From: Rubrivirga marina
GTDB lineage: Bacteria; Bacteroidota; Rhodothermia; Rhodothermales; Rubricoccaceae
Assembly (NCBI RefSeq): GCF_002283365.1
Contig: NZ_MQWD01000001.1
Coordinates: 869,694-933,693 of the forward strand
Direction of reading: 5' to 3'
DNA length: 64,000 nucleotides
Shown in pieces: positions 29,303 through 38,237 of this stretch. The notes below the pieces were generated by a model, which saw only the letters and a list, made by a program, of their open reading frames with translations, was not told the origin of the DNA and did no database searches. Position 1 is the first letter of the stretch. Every line of letters begins with the position of its first letter. A program made the position numbers and the translations under genes.

Positions 29303-30565
29303 TCACGTCTCCTCGTCCACGTAGGCCACGTGGCGGAAGTACGTCTGGTCCTCGAAGCTGCCGCCGAGCGCGCCGACGCCGAGGCCGAGCGCGGCGACGA
29401 AGCCGGCGAACGCGAGCACGTCGTCGTGCCCGACCGGGTGCCCCAGCGAGGCGGCCCAGCCGTCGAGGATCGGAGCGTCGAAGAAGAGGGTCCGCAGGAC
29501 GAGCGTCGTGCCGAAGAGGAGGCCCCACGTCGTGCTCATGCCGAGGCCGAGCGCGAGGAGGATCGAGACGGCCTGGACCACCTGCTGCTCGGTCCGCGCC
29601 TGGCCATGACGGCGGGCGAGGAGTCCCTGTTTGCGGACGAGGTACGCGCTCGTCCCGACGATCGCGACGGCGGAGAGGGCGCCGACGAGCGCGAGCGGCT
29701 GGCGCGTCCCGAGGTCCCACGCCTCGGCCGTCATCACGAGCACGACGAGCGTCGAGAACGCGGCCGTCGTGAGCTTCGAGAGCTGGAACGGGAACCGCCA
29801 GGGCCGGATCTGGACGACCGTGTCGGCGATGTCGGCCCAGTTGAGGAGGACGGCCTTCACGACGAAGGCGGCGTCACTGAGCCGCTCGAACGCCGTCTCC
29901 TCTTCCATCCGGGGGTCGGCCACGTCGTGGAGCTCGGCCTCGATCTCGGACCGGTTGGGCTCGGTGAACGAGAGCGACGAGAGGTCGAGGTCCGACGGCG
30001 AGCGCGGCGCGTGCATGACGGCGTCCTCGCGGAGTTCGTGGTCGAGCCCGTTGAGGTGGCCGAAAGCGTGGAGCGCGAGGGCGGCCAGCCGGTGGCCCAT
30101 CCGCTCGGTGCGCTCGGCGTCGGTCATGCCGGAATCGCGGACGCCCGGGTCGATGCGGGCCATCGAAAGGGCGGCCGTGTCGAGCGCCTGCGCCGGCGTC
30201 GCGAGGGCGAACGGGCGGAACCGGGCGCGGAGGTCGGTGGCGGTCACGACGAGCGCGAAGTCCCATCCGGCCACGCGACGCTCCGTGACGCCCGCGTCGA
30301 GGAGGTCGACCGGCTCAGCCTCGGCGCCGCCCGTCCCGAGGTCGCGGCGGCGGAGGAACGGGAACGACCACGCGAACCCGGGGAGCTCGCGCTGGAGCGC
30401 CTCGCGGACGAGCGCGCGGGCCCGGTTGAACGCGTCGCGCTGCGTGTCGTCGAGTGGCCCGGCCTGGACCCACCCCACGACGACGTCGGGCACGTGCAGT
30501 GCGGCCGGTGCCGCCGCGTCGACCGCCGCTGCGTCCGCGGGCGTTTCGGGGGGGCTCTTGCTCAT
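29303..30565 (-). CDS. Metzincin-like membrane protein lacking the catalytic glutamate
   Basis: A 420-residue protein I cannot place in a named family. The N-terminal half (about residues 1-200) is soluble and contains LHAFGHLNGLDHE, which reproduces the metzincin zinc motif HExxHxxGxxH except that the catalytic Glu is Ala (codon GCT). All three zinc His remain. An archaemetzincin-like zinc protease fold is therefore likely, but hydrolysis in the usual way is not. The C-terminal half has four to five hydrophobic segments (for example STLVVLVMTAEAW, LVGALSAVAIVGTSAYLV, SILLALGLGMSTTWGLLF and DVLAFAGFVAALGLGVG). No signal peptide is seen, so the domain is probably cytoplasmic. It is a single gene between the endonuclease and a repeat-rich gap. 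Confidence 0.7.
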   Translation of the reverse strand: MSKSPPETPADAAAVDAAAPAALHVPDVVVGWVQAGPLDDTQRDAFNRARALVREALQRELPGFAWSFPFLRRRDLGTGGAEAEPVDLLDAGVTERRVAGWDFALVVTATDLRARFRPFALATPAQALDTAALSMARIDPGVRDSGMTDAERTERMGHRLAALALHAFGHLNGLDHELREDAVMHAPRSPSDLDLSSLSFTEPNRSEIEAELHDVADPRMEEETAFERLSDAAFVVKAVLLNWADIADTVVQIRPWRFPFQLSKLTTAAFSTLVVLVMTAEAWDLGTRQPLALVGALSAVAIVGTSAYLVRKQGLLARRHGQARTEQQVVQAVSILLALGLGMSTTWGLLFGTTLVLRTLFFDAPILDGWAASLGHPVGHDDVLAFAGFVAALGLGVGALGGSFEDQTYFRHVAYVDEET

Positions 30566-30704
30566 GCCCGCAAGATCGCACCGTCGCCCGCCCTCGCCTG
30601 CCGGACGCAACCTCACGCCGCCGCAGCCGAATCGCCCGGGTCCATCCGTTCCCACTAGCGAACGCCCGCCACCGGCGGGACCTTCCGACCGTTGGCGGTC
30701 TCGA

Positions 30705-30718
30705 CCTCGACGCCGAGG
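30705..30718. repeat. GC-rich palindrome, short copy
   Basis: Stem CCTCG / CGAGG with loop ACGC and the usual right flank CGGGCCG. Lies in the gap, 140 bp upstream of the metzincin-like gene's start codon. Confidence 0.7.
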
Positions 30719-30760
30719 CGGGCCGACCCGGCCTCCTCCCCCCCCCCCGTCTAACCCCTC

Positions 30761-30905
30761 TCATCCTGAGCAGAGCCGCGAAGTGGCGGAGTCAACCGCA
30801 AAACGACGGCGCAGCCACGGGTCCCCGTCGCACACCGCGCTTGGCGACCTCCCTAGGGTCGTGCCCGGCGGAGATCCTTCGACTCGCTCCGCTCGCTCAG
30901 GATGA
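30761..30905. repeat. Inverted-repeat element with TCATCCTGAGC ends
   Basis: Terminal arms TCATCCTGAGC and GCTCAGGATGA are perfect complements. The right side reads AGATCCTTCGACTCGC before the arm. A related element lies upstream of the gltD gene. It resembles small non-coding repeats (MITE-like) of this type in other bacteria. Confidence 0.75.
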
Positions 30906-30959
30906 CACGCGGAAGGGCCCGTCGCCTTCCTCTTCGGTCGCCAACTCTCTCCTCCATCG

Positions 30960-32330
30960 ATGCGCCGATTGCTCCTTGCCCTTCTCTTCGCCCCGCTAGC
31001 GGCTCTCGCCCAGCCGGCGATCTCCGTCGACTACGAGCGGTTCCGGCTCGACAACGGGCTCGACGTGATCCTCCACCGCGACGCCTCCGTCCCGACGGTC
31101 ACCGTCAACACGTGGTACCACGTCGGGAGCGGGCGCGAGCAGCCGGGGCGGACGGGCTTCGCCCACCTTTTCGAGCACCTCATGTTCGAGGGCTCCGGCC
31201 ACGTCCCGGAAGGCGCGATCGACACGTGGCTCGAAGAGGCCGGCGGCGGCGCCAACGGATCGACCACGCGCGACCGGACGAACTACACGACCGACGCCGC
31301 CGCGAACGGCCTCGAACTGGCGCTCTACCTCGACGCCGACCGGATGGCCTCGCTCCTCGACGCCATGTCGCCCGAGAGCGTCGACGGCCAGCGCGACGTG
31401 GTCAAGAACGAGCGGCGCCAGAGCTACGAGAACCGCCCCTACGGGATGGCCTTCTCCGTCCTCGGCCAGACGCTCTACCCGCCCGGCCACCCCTACCACT
31501 GGCCCACAATCGGCGCGATGGAGGACCTGACGGCGGCGAGCTACCAGGACGTCGTCGACTTTTTCCGGACCTACTACACGCCGAACAACGCGAGCCTCGT
31601 CGTCGCCGGCGACATCGATCTCGAGCAAACGCGCCAGTGGGTCGAGGCGTGGTACGGGGCGATCCCGCGCGGCCCGGAGCCGCCGCTCCAGCCCATCGCC
31701 ACGCCGACGCTGGAGCGAGAGCGCCGGCTCGTGCTGGAGGACGCCGTCCAACTCCCACGCCTCTACCTCGCGTGGCACAGCCCGGCCCGCTTCGCGCCCG
31801 CCGACGCGGCGATGGAGGCGCTCGCGGGCGTGCTCGCGGGCGGCAAGAACAGGCGGCTCTACAAACGGCTCGTCTACGACCTTGAGATCGCGCAGGACGT
31901 CTCGGCGTTCCAGAGCGGTGACCTCCACTCGGGCGAGTTCTACGTCATCGCCACGGCCCGTCCGGGCGTCGACCTCGACGAGATCGAGGCCGTCATCGCC
32001 GAGGAGATCGCCCGGCTCCAGGCTGAGGCGCCGGACGGCCGCGAGCTTCAGCGGGTCGTGAACGGCGTCGAGGCCGGCTTCCTCGACGCCCTCGAAACCA
32101 TCGACGGCTTCGCCGGGAAGGCCGACCAGCTCAACAGCTACCTCTTCTTCACCGGCACGCCGGACTACTTCGAGGAGGACCTCGCCCGGTTCCGCGCGCT
32201 CGCCCCACGCGACCTCTCGGATGCTGCGTTGACGTTCCTGACGGACGCCCGCGTCGCGCTCTCCATCGTGCCGGAGGGGGCGGCGGCTCTCGCCCTCGAC
32301 TGCTCCGAGACCGCCGTCCCGCTCTTCTAG
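30960..32330 (+). CDS. M16-family zinc metallopeptidase, active subunit
   Basis: A 456-residue exported pitrilysin-type peptidase. A Sec signal (LLLALLFAPLAALAQ) is followed by the M16 domain. The inverted zinc motif HxxEH is present (FAHLFEHLMFEG, near residue 73), with the downstream Glu in VVKNERRQSYENRP, and the C-terminal M16 domain follows. It pairs with the next gene, which lacks the motif; together they resemble the two-subunit M16B peptidases of the periplasm, which degrade peptides. Confidence 0.93.
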   Translation: MRRLLLALLFAPLAALAQPAISVDYERFRLDNGLDVILHRDASVPTVTVNTWYHVGSGREQPGRTGFAHLFEHLMFEGSGHVPEGAIDTWLEEAGGGANGSTTRDRTNYTTDAAANGLELALYLDADRMASLLDAMSPESVDGQRDVVKNERRQSYENRPYGMAFSVLGQTLYPPGHPYHWPTIGAMEDLTAASYQDVVDFFRTYYTPNNASLVVAGDIDLEQTRQWVEAWYGAIPRGPEPPLQPIATPTLERERRLVLEDAVQLPRLYLAWHSPARFAPADAAMEALAGVLAGGKNRRLYKRLVYDLEIAQDVSAFQSGDLHSGEFYVIATARPGVDLDEIEAVIAEEIARLQAEAPDGRELQRVVNGVEAGFLDALETIDGFAGKADQLNSYLFFTGTPDYFEEDLARFRALAPRDLSDAALTFLTDARVALSIVPEGAAALALDCSETAVPLF

Positions 32331-32335
32331 CCTCC

Positions 32336-32357
32336 CCCGCCTCGGCCCCGAGGCGGG
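32336..32357. repeat. GC-rich intergenic palindrome, 2-nt loop
   Basis: CCCGCCTCGG / CCGAGGCGGG around CC, 5 bp after the stop of the first M16 gene and inside the presumed operon. Confidence 0.92.
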
Positions 32358-32396
32358 CCGGGTCGCCTCTCGATTCCACTGTTCCGAATCCGTCTG

Positions 32397-33836
32397 ATGC
32401 GCGCTCTCCTCCTCGCTCTCCTCCTGGCCGGCCCCGCCGTCGCGCAGCCGGCGGCACCCAACTGGGACACGCGCCCGGCGCTTGCCGAGGCGCCCGCCTT
32501 CGCCCCGCCCCTGCCCGCCGGGCACTCGCTCTCGAACGGCCTGCCGGTCCTGTTCGTCCAGAAGCCCGGCGTCCCGCTCGCCCAGATCAACCTCCTCGTC
32601 AAGACCGGCTCCGTCGACGACGGCGACCTCGACGGGCTGGCCGACTTCGCCGCCGACATGATGGACGAGGGAGCCGGCGAGTACTCGGCCCTCGACCTGG
32701 CCGACGCCGTCGACTTCCTCGGCATCAGCCTGGGCACGGGCGCCGGGCTCCACAGCCTGAGCGTCCAGCTCCACGCGCCGCTCTCGAAGCTGGACGAGGG
32801 CCTCGCGCTGATGGCCGACGTGGCCCTCCGCCCGACGTTCCCCGAGGCCGACCTGGAGCGCGTCCGCACGAGCCGAATCACGGCGCTCGAGCAGCGGCGC
32901 GACGAGCCGCGCGCCGTGGCGGGCGTCGCTCTCGCGCAGGCGCTCTACGGCGACGACCACCCGTACGGCCGCCTCGGACTAGGCGAGCCCGCGACCGTCA
33001 CCGCGATCTCGCGAGCCGATCTCGTCGCGTTCCACGAACGCGTGCTCCGGCCAGGCAACGCTGCGCTCGTGGTCGTCGGCGCGGTCGACTGGGCGGGGCT
33101 CCAGCCGAAGCTGGAGGCCGCGTTCGGCGCCGCGGCGTGGCCAGCGGCCGAGGCCGTGCCGGGCGTGACGGTGCCAGACGCGCCCCAGGTCGGCCCGCGG
33201 TCCGTGACGCTCATCGACAAGCCCGGCGCGGCACAGTCCGTCGTCCGAATTGGGCGGATCGGCGCGGCGCGGTCGACGCCCGACTACTACGCGCTGGAGG
33301 TCCTCAACACGATCCTCGGGGGGAGCTTCACGAGCCGGCTCAACCAGAACCTTCGCGAGCGGAACGGCTACGCCTACGGTGCCCGTTCGACGTTCGAGTA
33401 CCGCCCGGCCGCCGGCCCCTTCATCGCCTATGCCGACGTCCAAACCGACGTGACCGCGCCGGCGCTGGCGGAGTTCTTCAACGAGTTCGAGGCCATCGCT
33501 GAGGACGTGCCCTCTAGCGAGCTGGCGAAGGCGCGCGACTACCTCGCGCTGTCGTTCCCGGAGCCGTTCGCGACGGTCTCGGGGACGGCGGCCATGGTCG
33601 GGAGCCTCTGGCTCTACGGCCTCCCGCCTGACACGTACGCCGAGTACACCACGGGCGTCCAAGCCGTGACCGCGAGCGACCTCGCCCGCGTCGCCCACGA
33701 GTACGTCGACCCCGAGCGCGTCGACGTCATCGTCGTCGGCGACCGCGCGGCCATCGAGGCCGACGTTCGGGCCCTCGACCTCGGCCCGGTCACAACGCTG
33801 ACGATCGCGGACGTGCTCGGCCCGGCCGCCGAGTAG
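32397..33836 (+). CDS. M16-family peptidase-like protein, non-catalytic subunit
   Basis: A 479-residue exported partner of the preceding peptidase. It has a Sec signal (ALLLALLLAGPAVAQ) and two M16 domains (GHSLSNGLPVLFVQK at the start; RLNQNLRERNGYAYGARS in the second half, the Arg/Tyr motif that contacts substrate). Where an active subunit has HxxEH, this one reads DFAADMMDEG, so no zinc can bind. This matches the known active/inactive heterodimer layout of M16B. The spacing is 66 bp with a palindrome in between. Confidence 0.92.
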   Translation: MRALLLALLLAGPAVAQPAAPNWDTRPALAEAPAFAPPLPAGHSLSNGLPVLFVQKPGVPLAQINLLVKTGSVDDGDLDGLADFAADMMDEGAGEYSALDLADAVDFLGISLGTGAGLHSLSVQLHAPLSKLDEGLALMADVALRPTFPEADLERVRTSRITALEQRRDEPRAVAGVALAQALYGDDHPYGRLGLGEPATVTAISRADLVAFHERVLRPGNAALVVVGAVDWAGLQPKLEAAFGAAAWPAAEAVPGVTVPDAPQVGPRSVTLIDKPGAAQSVVRIGRIGAARSTPDYYALEVLNTILGGSFTSRLNQNLRERNGYAYGARSTFEYRPAAGPFIAYADVQTDVTAPALAEFFNEFEAIAEDVPSSELAKARDYLALSFPEPFATVSGTAAMVGSLWLYGLPPDTYAEYTTGVQAVTASDLARVAHEYVDPERVDVIVVGDRAAIEADVRALDLGPVTTLTIADVLGPAAE

Positions 33837-33838
33837 CT

Positions 33839-33858
33839 CCGCCTCGACATCGAGGCGG
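33839..33858. repeat. GC-rich intergenic palindrome, 4-nt loop
   Basis: CCGCCTCG / CGAGGCGG around ACAT, 2 bp after the stop of the second M16 gene. Confidence 0.92.
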
Positions 33859-33888
33859 GCGGGGCGGCCAGGCGGGCGCACAAAGAAA

Positions 33889-33920
33889 CGCGGGGCGCGA
33901 CCCGACGGCCGCGCCCCGCG
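33889..33920 (-). terminator. Intrinsic terminator of the large subtilase gene
   Basis: Perfect 11-bp stem (CGCGGGGCGCG / CGCGCCCCGCG). On the minus strand it is followed by TTTCTTTGTG, so it terminates the subtilase gene whose stop is 20 bp away. It may also stop read-through from the M16 genes. Confidence 0.85.
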
Positions 33921-33940
33921 CCTGGCGTCTCGGGGGGAGA

Positions 33941-36724
33941 CTAGCGGGCGACCGTCAGGCGCCCGGTCCGGCTCTCGGCGCCGGCCGTGAGGCGGTAGAC
34001 GTAGGCGCCCGCGGCGAGGCCCGCGGCGTCGAACGACGCCGTCTGGCGGCCGGCCGGGACCTCGCCGTCGACGAGGACGGCGACCTCGCGGCCGAGCACG
34101 TCGTAGACCGCGAGCCGCGCCGCGCCGCCCCGCGTCGAGAACGCGATGCGCGCGCGTCCGGCGACCGGGTTCGGCGCGGCGCCTTCGAGTTCGAGGGTCT
34201 CGTCGGCCGCCGTCGCCAGCGCGGGCGTGCCGAGCAGGCTCTCGCCGGCCGGCTCGTACGCGGCGGGGTCCGCGGCGTCGTAGATGCCGAACAGGCGGAC
34301 GGCCGCGGCGGCGTACTCGGCGCGCGTCACCGCCTTACGGGGCGAGAACGTGGCCGTGATCGTCGGCTCGAGGTCGAACGGGCCCTGCTCGACGGCGAAC
34401 TGGGCGTTCATCAGGCCGGCGTCGAGCGCGAGCTGGACGTAGCCGCGAAGGCCCGGCGCGATGGCGTTGACGTCGCCGAGCGCGATCCGCTCGCCGTTGA
34501 ACGTGGCGAACACGGCGCCCTCGTAGTCGGCCGCGACGCCGTGGAGGCCGAGCGCGGCGACGAGGCTGTAGGCCAGTTCCTCACGGCGGACGCGGGTCTC
34601 GGGGGCGAACGCGCCGCCGTCGAGGCGGACGAGCCCGGCCGCCTGGCCGGCCTGGTCCTTGAGCGCGGCGCCCTGCGCGGCGACGGCCGCGGCGAACGGC
34701 CGGAGGTCGGCCGCGACGTCGCCGAAGGCCGGCACGTCGCCGGGGACGGGCTGGCGGACGCCGGCGCCCATCACGAGGTACTCCGCTAGCTCGCCGCGGA
34801 CGAGCGCGCGGTTTGGGAAGAAGCGGGTCGGCGAGTCGCCGTCGGCGAGCCGGTCGAGCACGGCGGCCTCGACGAACGCCCGGGCCGGGTGGCCCACGAG
34901 GTCGTTGATCCCCGAGAACCCGCCGGTCAGGACGAGTGAGATGGTCGCGTCGACCGTGCCCGGCACAGCGTAGCCGTTCGTCACGCCGAGCGGGTCGACG
35001 TCCTGGCCGGAGACGCCGCCGATGCCGCTCACGGAGTACGTCCAGGTGCCGGCCTCGCCCGGCGCCACGACGGCCGCGATCTCACCGAGGACCGGGAGCG
35101 TGATGCCCGAGCCGTAGCGCGTGCCGGAGGGCGACGTGAGCACGATGGCGACCGTGTTCTCGGGGACGGTCGCGCGGGCCTTCACGAGCGCCACGTTCTC
35201 GCCCACCTCGAACGTCACCGTCTCCGGCTCACCGACGGGCGAGAAGAACACCGAGGCTTCGAACGACGGGCCGTCGACGAGGAGCGCGTTCGCGTCGAAC
35301 GTCCGGAAGCCGTTGACCGTGGCGCGCGCGCCGGCCGGCTGGCCGAGCACGTGGGCCACGGCGGCGTACGCGTTGACGTAGCCGGCGCCGGTCTCCCAGA
35401 TCTCGCGGCCCGGCATGTTCGTCGCCGTCGTCTCGAGGATCCGGCGGACGTCGTAGACGTCGAGCGTCGGGTCGGCCTCGAGCATCAGCGCGACGATGCC
35501 GGAGACGTGGGGGCACGACATCGACGTCCCGCTGAGCGACGTGTAGAACGGGGCCTGACCCGGCGGGAGGCTCGTCTCGGGCGTCCCGTCGCCGAGCGAG
35601 GCCCGCGTCGAGATGATGTCGACGCCCGGCGCCGTGACCGTCGGCCGGTCGGCCCACTCGTAGGTCTCGCCGTCGACGGTGACCGTCCCGCCGTTGCCCG
35701 CGAGGCCGCGGCTGGAGAAGTCGGCGAGCGCGCCGAGGTCGTCGCCAGCGCCGACCATCACGACCCACGGGGCCTTCTTGAAGTTGCCCGTGATCGTGCT
35801 CTCGCCCGGGCCCGAGTTGCCGGCCGAGAACACGACGACCACGCCGCGGTCGGCGAGCGCCTTCGTCGCGACGTTCGTCGGGTCGTCGGGGTTGAAGTCG
35901 GTCCCGACGTCGCCGGTGTTGCCGAACGAGTTCGACACGACGCGGATGTTGTACTCGAACTGGTGGGTCAGGGCGTAGTCGAACCCGCCGATCGTGTCGA
36001 GGATGAAGAGCGCGGCGCCCGAGCCGTAGCCGATGAGGTCGGCGCCGGGGGCGACGCCCTCGAACCGGCCGGCGCTCTGCGCGCCCGTCCCGCCGATGAT
36101 GCCGGCGACGTGCGTCCCGTGCCCGCCGCCGACGTCGGTGTTCGGGTTGTTCTCGACGTGGGTCACCGGGAGGAGCGACGAGAGCGAGTTGAGGTTGATC
36201 TGGGCCGAGACGTTCTGGACGACGTGGTTCGGGAACTGGATGTCCGGGTGCGTCCCGTCGACGCCCGAGTCGTTGATGAGCACGCCAATGCCCTTGCCCG
36301 AGAACGGGAGGCCAAGCGCGGTCCGGAGGTCGGGGTCGGTCCGGAGCCGGTCGACGCCGGTAAGCGCGGTGGCCCCGTCGTTCTCGTAGTCGAGCCGGTC
36401 GTTGTGCCACACCGATCGGACGCCCGGGAGGCCTGCGATGAGCCCGACCTGCGCCGGCGTCGCCAGGACGCCGGCGATGGGCAAGCTCTCCATCGTTACG
36501 CCGACCACGCCGACGCTGGCGAGGCGCGTGCGCTGGAGCGCTGTGAGGGGGCCGTCGCCGTCGAACGTGACGATGACTTGGAGCCGCTCGGTCACGAGCG
36601 CGTCGGAGAGGGCGTCCTGAAGCGATGGGCCGAGCACGGCCTGCGCGCGGGCGCCCCCGGCGAGGAGGAGGACGAGGAGGGGGAGGAACAGGGCGCGGAG
36701 TGCGCCGGCGTATCGGGAGTCCAT
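33941..36724 (-). CDS. Secreted S8 protease with SLH-like repeats and type IX C-terminal sorting domain
   Basis: A 927-residue exported subtilase. After a Sec signal (LLVLLLAGGARAQ) comes an inhibitor-type propeptide, then the catalytic domain with Asp in GVLINDSGVDGTHPD, His in GGGHGTHVAGIIGG and Ser in LSGTSMSCPHVSGI. Residues about 625-840 hold S-layer-homology-like repeats (FFPNRALVRGELAEYL, FAPETRVRREELAYSL, FSPRKAVTRAEYAAAA). The last 70-80 residues are a type A sorting domain: PNPVAGRARIAFSTRG, VYDVLGREVAVLVDG, GAYVYRLTAG, ending LTVAR. This marks it as a cargo of the type IX system that PorX regulates. SLH repeats together with a type IX tail are an unusual combination. Confidence 0.92.
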   Translation of the reverse strand: MDSRYAGALRALFLPLLVLLLAGGARAQAVLGPSLQDALSDALVTERLQVIVTFDGDGPLTALQRTRLASVGVVGVTMESLPIAGVLATPAQVGLIAGLPGVRSVWHNDRLDYENDGATALTGVDRLRTDPDLRTALGLPFSGKGIGVLINDSGVDGTHPDIQFPNHVVQNVSAQINLNSLSSLLPVTHVENNPNTDVGGGHGTHVAGIIGGTGAQSAGRFEGVAPGADLIGYGSGAALFILDTIGGFDYALTHQFEYNIRVVSNSFGNTGDVGTDFNPDDPTNVATKALADRGVVVVFSAGNSGPGESTITGNFKKAPWVVMVGAGDDLGALADFSSRGLAGNGGTVTVDGETYEWADRPTVTAPGVDIISTRASLGDGTPETSLPPGQAPFYTSLSGTSMSCPHVSGIVALMLEADPTLDVYDVRRILETTATNMPGREIWETGAGYVNAYAAVAHVLGQPAGARATVNGFRTFDANALLVDGPSFEASVFFSPVGEPETVTFEVGENVALVKARATVPENTVAIVLTSPSGTRYGSGITLPVLGEIAAVVAPGEAGTWTYSVSGIGGVSGQDVDPLGVTNGYAVPGTVDATISLVLTGGFSGINDLVGHPARAFVEAAVLDRLADGDSPTRFFPNRALVRGELAEYLVMGAGVRQPVPGDVPAFGDVAADLRPFAAAVAAQGAALKDQAGQAAGLVRLDGGAFAPETRVRREELAYSLVAALGLHGVAADYEGAVFATFNGERIALGDVNAIAPGLRGYVQLALDAGLMNAQFAVEQGPFDLEPTITATFSPRKAVTRAEYAAAAVRLFGIYDAADPAAYEPAGESLLGTPALATAADETLELEGAAPNPVAGRARIAFSTRGGAARLAVYDVLGREVAVLVDGEVPAGRQTASFDAAGLAAGAYVYRLTAGAESRTGRLTVAR

Positions 36725-36861
36725 CCAGGCAGAGGGAGGTGGTGAGAGGGAGTCCTCCCAAGGACTTGTTCTGCCCTCTCGCCTGCCAGCGGCCGCCGCC
36801 GGAGGCCGCCGTCGGAAGAACGGCGTGGGTCCGTGTAAGACTTTTCCTACCCTGGCCGGTC

Positions 36862-36881
36862 CCGTCTCGGCCCCGAGGCGG
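36862..36881. repeat. GC-rich intergenic palindrome, imperfect
   Basis: CCGTCTCGG / CCGAGGCGG around CC, 2 bp from the amidohydrolase stop (minus strand). Confidence 0.8.
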
Positions 36882-36883
36882 AG

Positions 36884-38140
36884 CTAGTCGCGGCGCACGA
36901 CCGCGCCGCCCTTCATCACAAACCGGACGTCGCGGAGCGCCGCGACATCAGCCAGCGGGTCGCCCGCGACGGCGACGAGGTCGGCGAGGAGACCGGGGCG
37001 GACGGAGCCGATCCGGTCGGCCATCCGCAGCATCTCGGCGTTGCCGGCCGTCGCGGCGCGGAGCACGTCGAGGACGGGCATTCCGTAGGCGGCCATCAAC
37101 TCAGCCTCGACGGCTTGGTCGCCGTGGTCGAACACGCCGACGTCGGAGCCGACGCACATCGGCACGCCGGCCGCGAGCGCTGCGGTGACCTGGCGTCGCT
37201 TGACGACGATCCGCGACGGGGCGGGCTCGGAGCCGTCCCACCCCTGGTAGCGCGAGATGGCGTCGACGGCGCCGAGGGTGGGGCAGAGCCAGACGCCGCG
37301 CGCGGCCATCTCGGCCCAGACCTCCGGCGTCCCGCCGTCGCCGTGCTCGACCGTCCGGACGCCGGCCCTCACGGCGCGCAGCATCCCCTCGGCCGTGGCC
37401 GCGTGGGCCACCACGTCGCGGCCCGACGAGGCCGCGGTCTCGACGATGGTCCGGATCTCGTCCTCCGAGAAGGTCGGCCGGGCCTCGCCGTTGGGCCCCC
37501 AGCGGTAGTCGGCGTAGACCTTGACCCAGTCGGCCCCGCCGCCGATCTGCTCGCGGGTCACGCGGACGAGGTCGGCGCCGTCGGCCTCCTGGGCGCCGAG
37601 CGGGACCTCCATGTCGGGGCGGAAGCCCTTCGGCCCGTACGAGCCCGTCGCGACGATGGCCGGCCCGGCCACGAGCAGCCGCGGGCCCAGCACGACGCCC
37701 TTCTCGATGGCGTCGCGGAGGCCGACGTCGGCGTAGCCGGCGCCCTCGCTGCCGAGGTCGCGCGAGGTCGTCCAGCCCGCCATGAGCCCGGCCTCGGCGT
37801 GGACGACGCCCCGCGCCACGCGCTCGGCGACGGACTCGTTGAGGACCTGCTCGGTCCACCCCGTCTCGTCGTACGGGTGGAGCAAGAGGTGGCTGTGGCC
37901 CTCGATGAGGCCCGGCATCAGCGTCGTGCCGGCGAGGTCGACCACGTCCGCCTCGGGCGCGCGGGGGAGGGAGCCGGCCGGCCCGACGGCCGCGATCGTG
38001 TCGGCGCGGACGAGGACGGCCCACCCCTCGTGCATCGCCTCGCCGTCGAACACCCGGTCGGGGCGGAGGAGAACGGACTGCGCGCTGGCCGACGCGGCGA
38101 GCGTGACGAGGAGGAGACCGAGGCGGAGGGGGCGGGCCAT
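36884..38140 (-). CDS. Secreted amidohydrolase-family metal hydrolase
   Basis: A 418-residue member of the imidazolonepropionase-like amidohydrolases, many of which act as peptidases or Xaa-Pro dipeptidases. A Sec signal (LGLLLVTLAASASAQ) precedes the N-terminal beta domain. The metal site has PGLIEGHSHLLLHP (HxH), a Lys/Tyr segment (GADWVKVYADY), His in VVAHAATAEG and VEHGDGG, and Asp in CVGSDVGVFDHG. The C-terminal ADLVAVAGDPLADVAAL is typical. The substrate is unknown. The ATG directly before ARPLRLG is used because it yields a normal signal peptide; the frame is open further upstream without homology. Confidence 0.9.
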   Translation of the reverse strand: MARPLRLGLLLVTLAASASAQSVLLRPDRVFDGEAMHEGWAVLVRADTIAAVGPAGSLPRAPEADVVDLAGTTLMPGLIEGHSHLLLHPYDETGWTEQVLNESVAERVARGVVHAEAGLMAGWTTSRDLGSEGAGYADVGLRDAIEKGVVLGPRLLVAGPAIVATGSYGPKGFRPDMEVPLGAQEADGADLVRVTREQIGGGADWVKVYADYRWGPNGEARPTFSEDEIRTIVETAASSGRDVVAHAATAEGMLRAVRAGVRTVEHGDGGTPEVWAEMAARGVWLCPTLGAVDAISRYQGWDGSEPAPSRIVVKRRQVTAALAAGVPMCVGSDVGVFDHGDQAVEAELMAAYGMPVLDVLRAATAGNAEMLRMADRIGSVRPGLLADLVAVAGDPLADVAALRDVRFVMKGGAVVRRD

Positions 38141-38237
38141 GGGCGGGTGGGGGCAGGCCGGAGAAACGTAGCGCCGCCCGGCGGAGCCGATCGGTCTGGG
38201 CCCGGTATGTTGCCGCGCACCTCTCCCGCCCGTCCCC

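Larger units (their letters stand above)
30566..30959. other. Repeat-rich gap before the M16 peptidase pair
   Basis: About 390 bp without a gene: a GC-rich palindrome copy, a run of eleven C (ending 30748) and a 145-bp inverted repeat with TCATCCTGAGC ends. The promoter of the peptidase genes should lie here, but none stands out. Confidence 0.6.
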
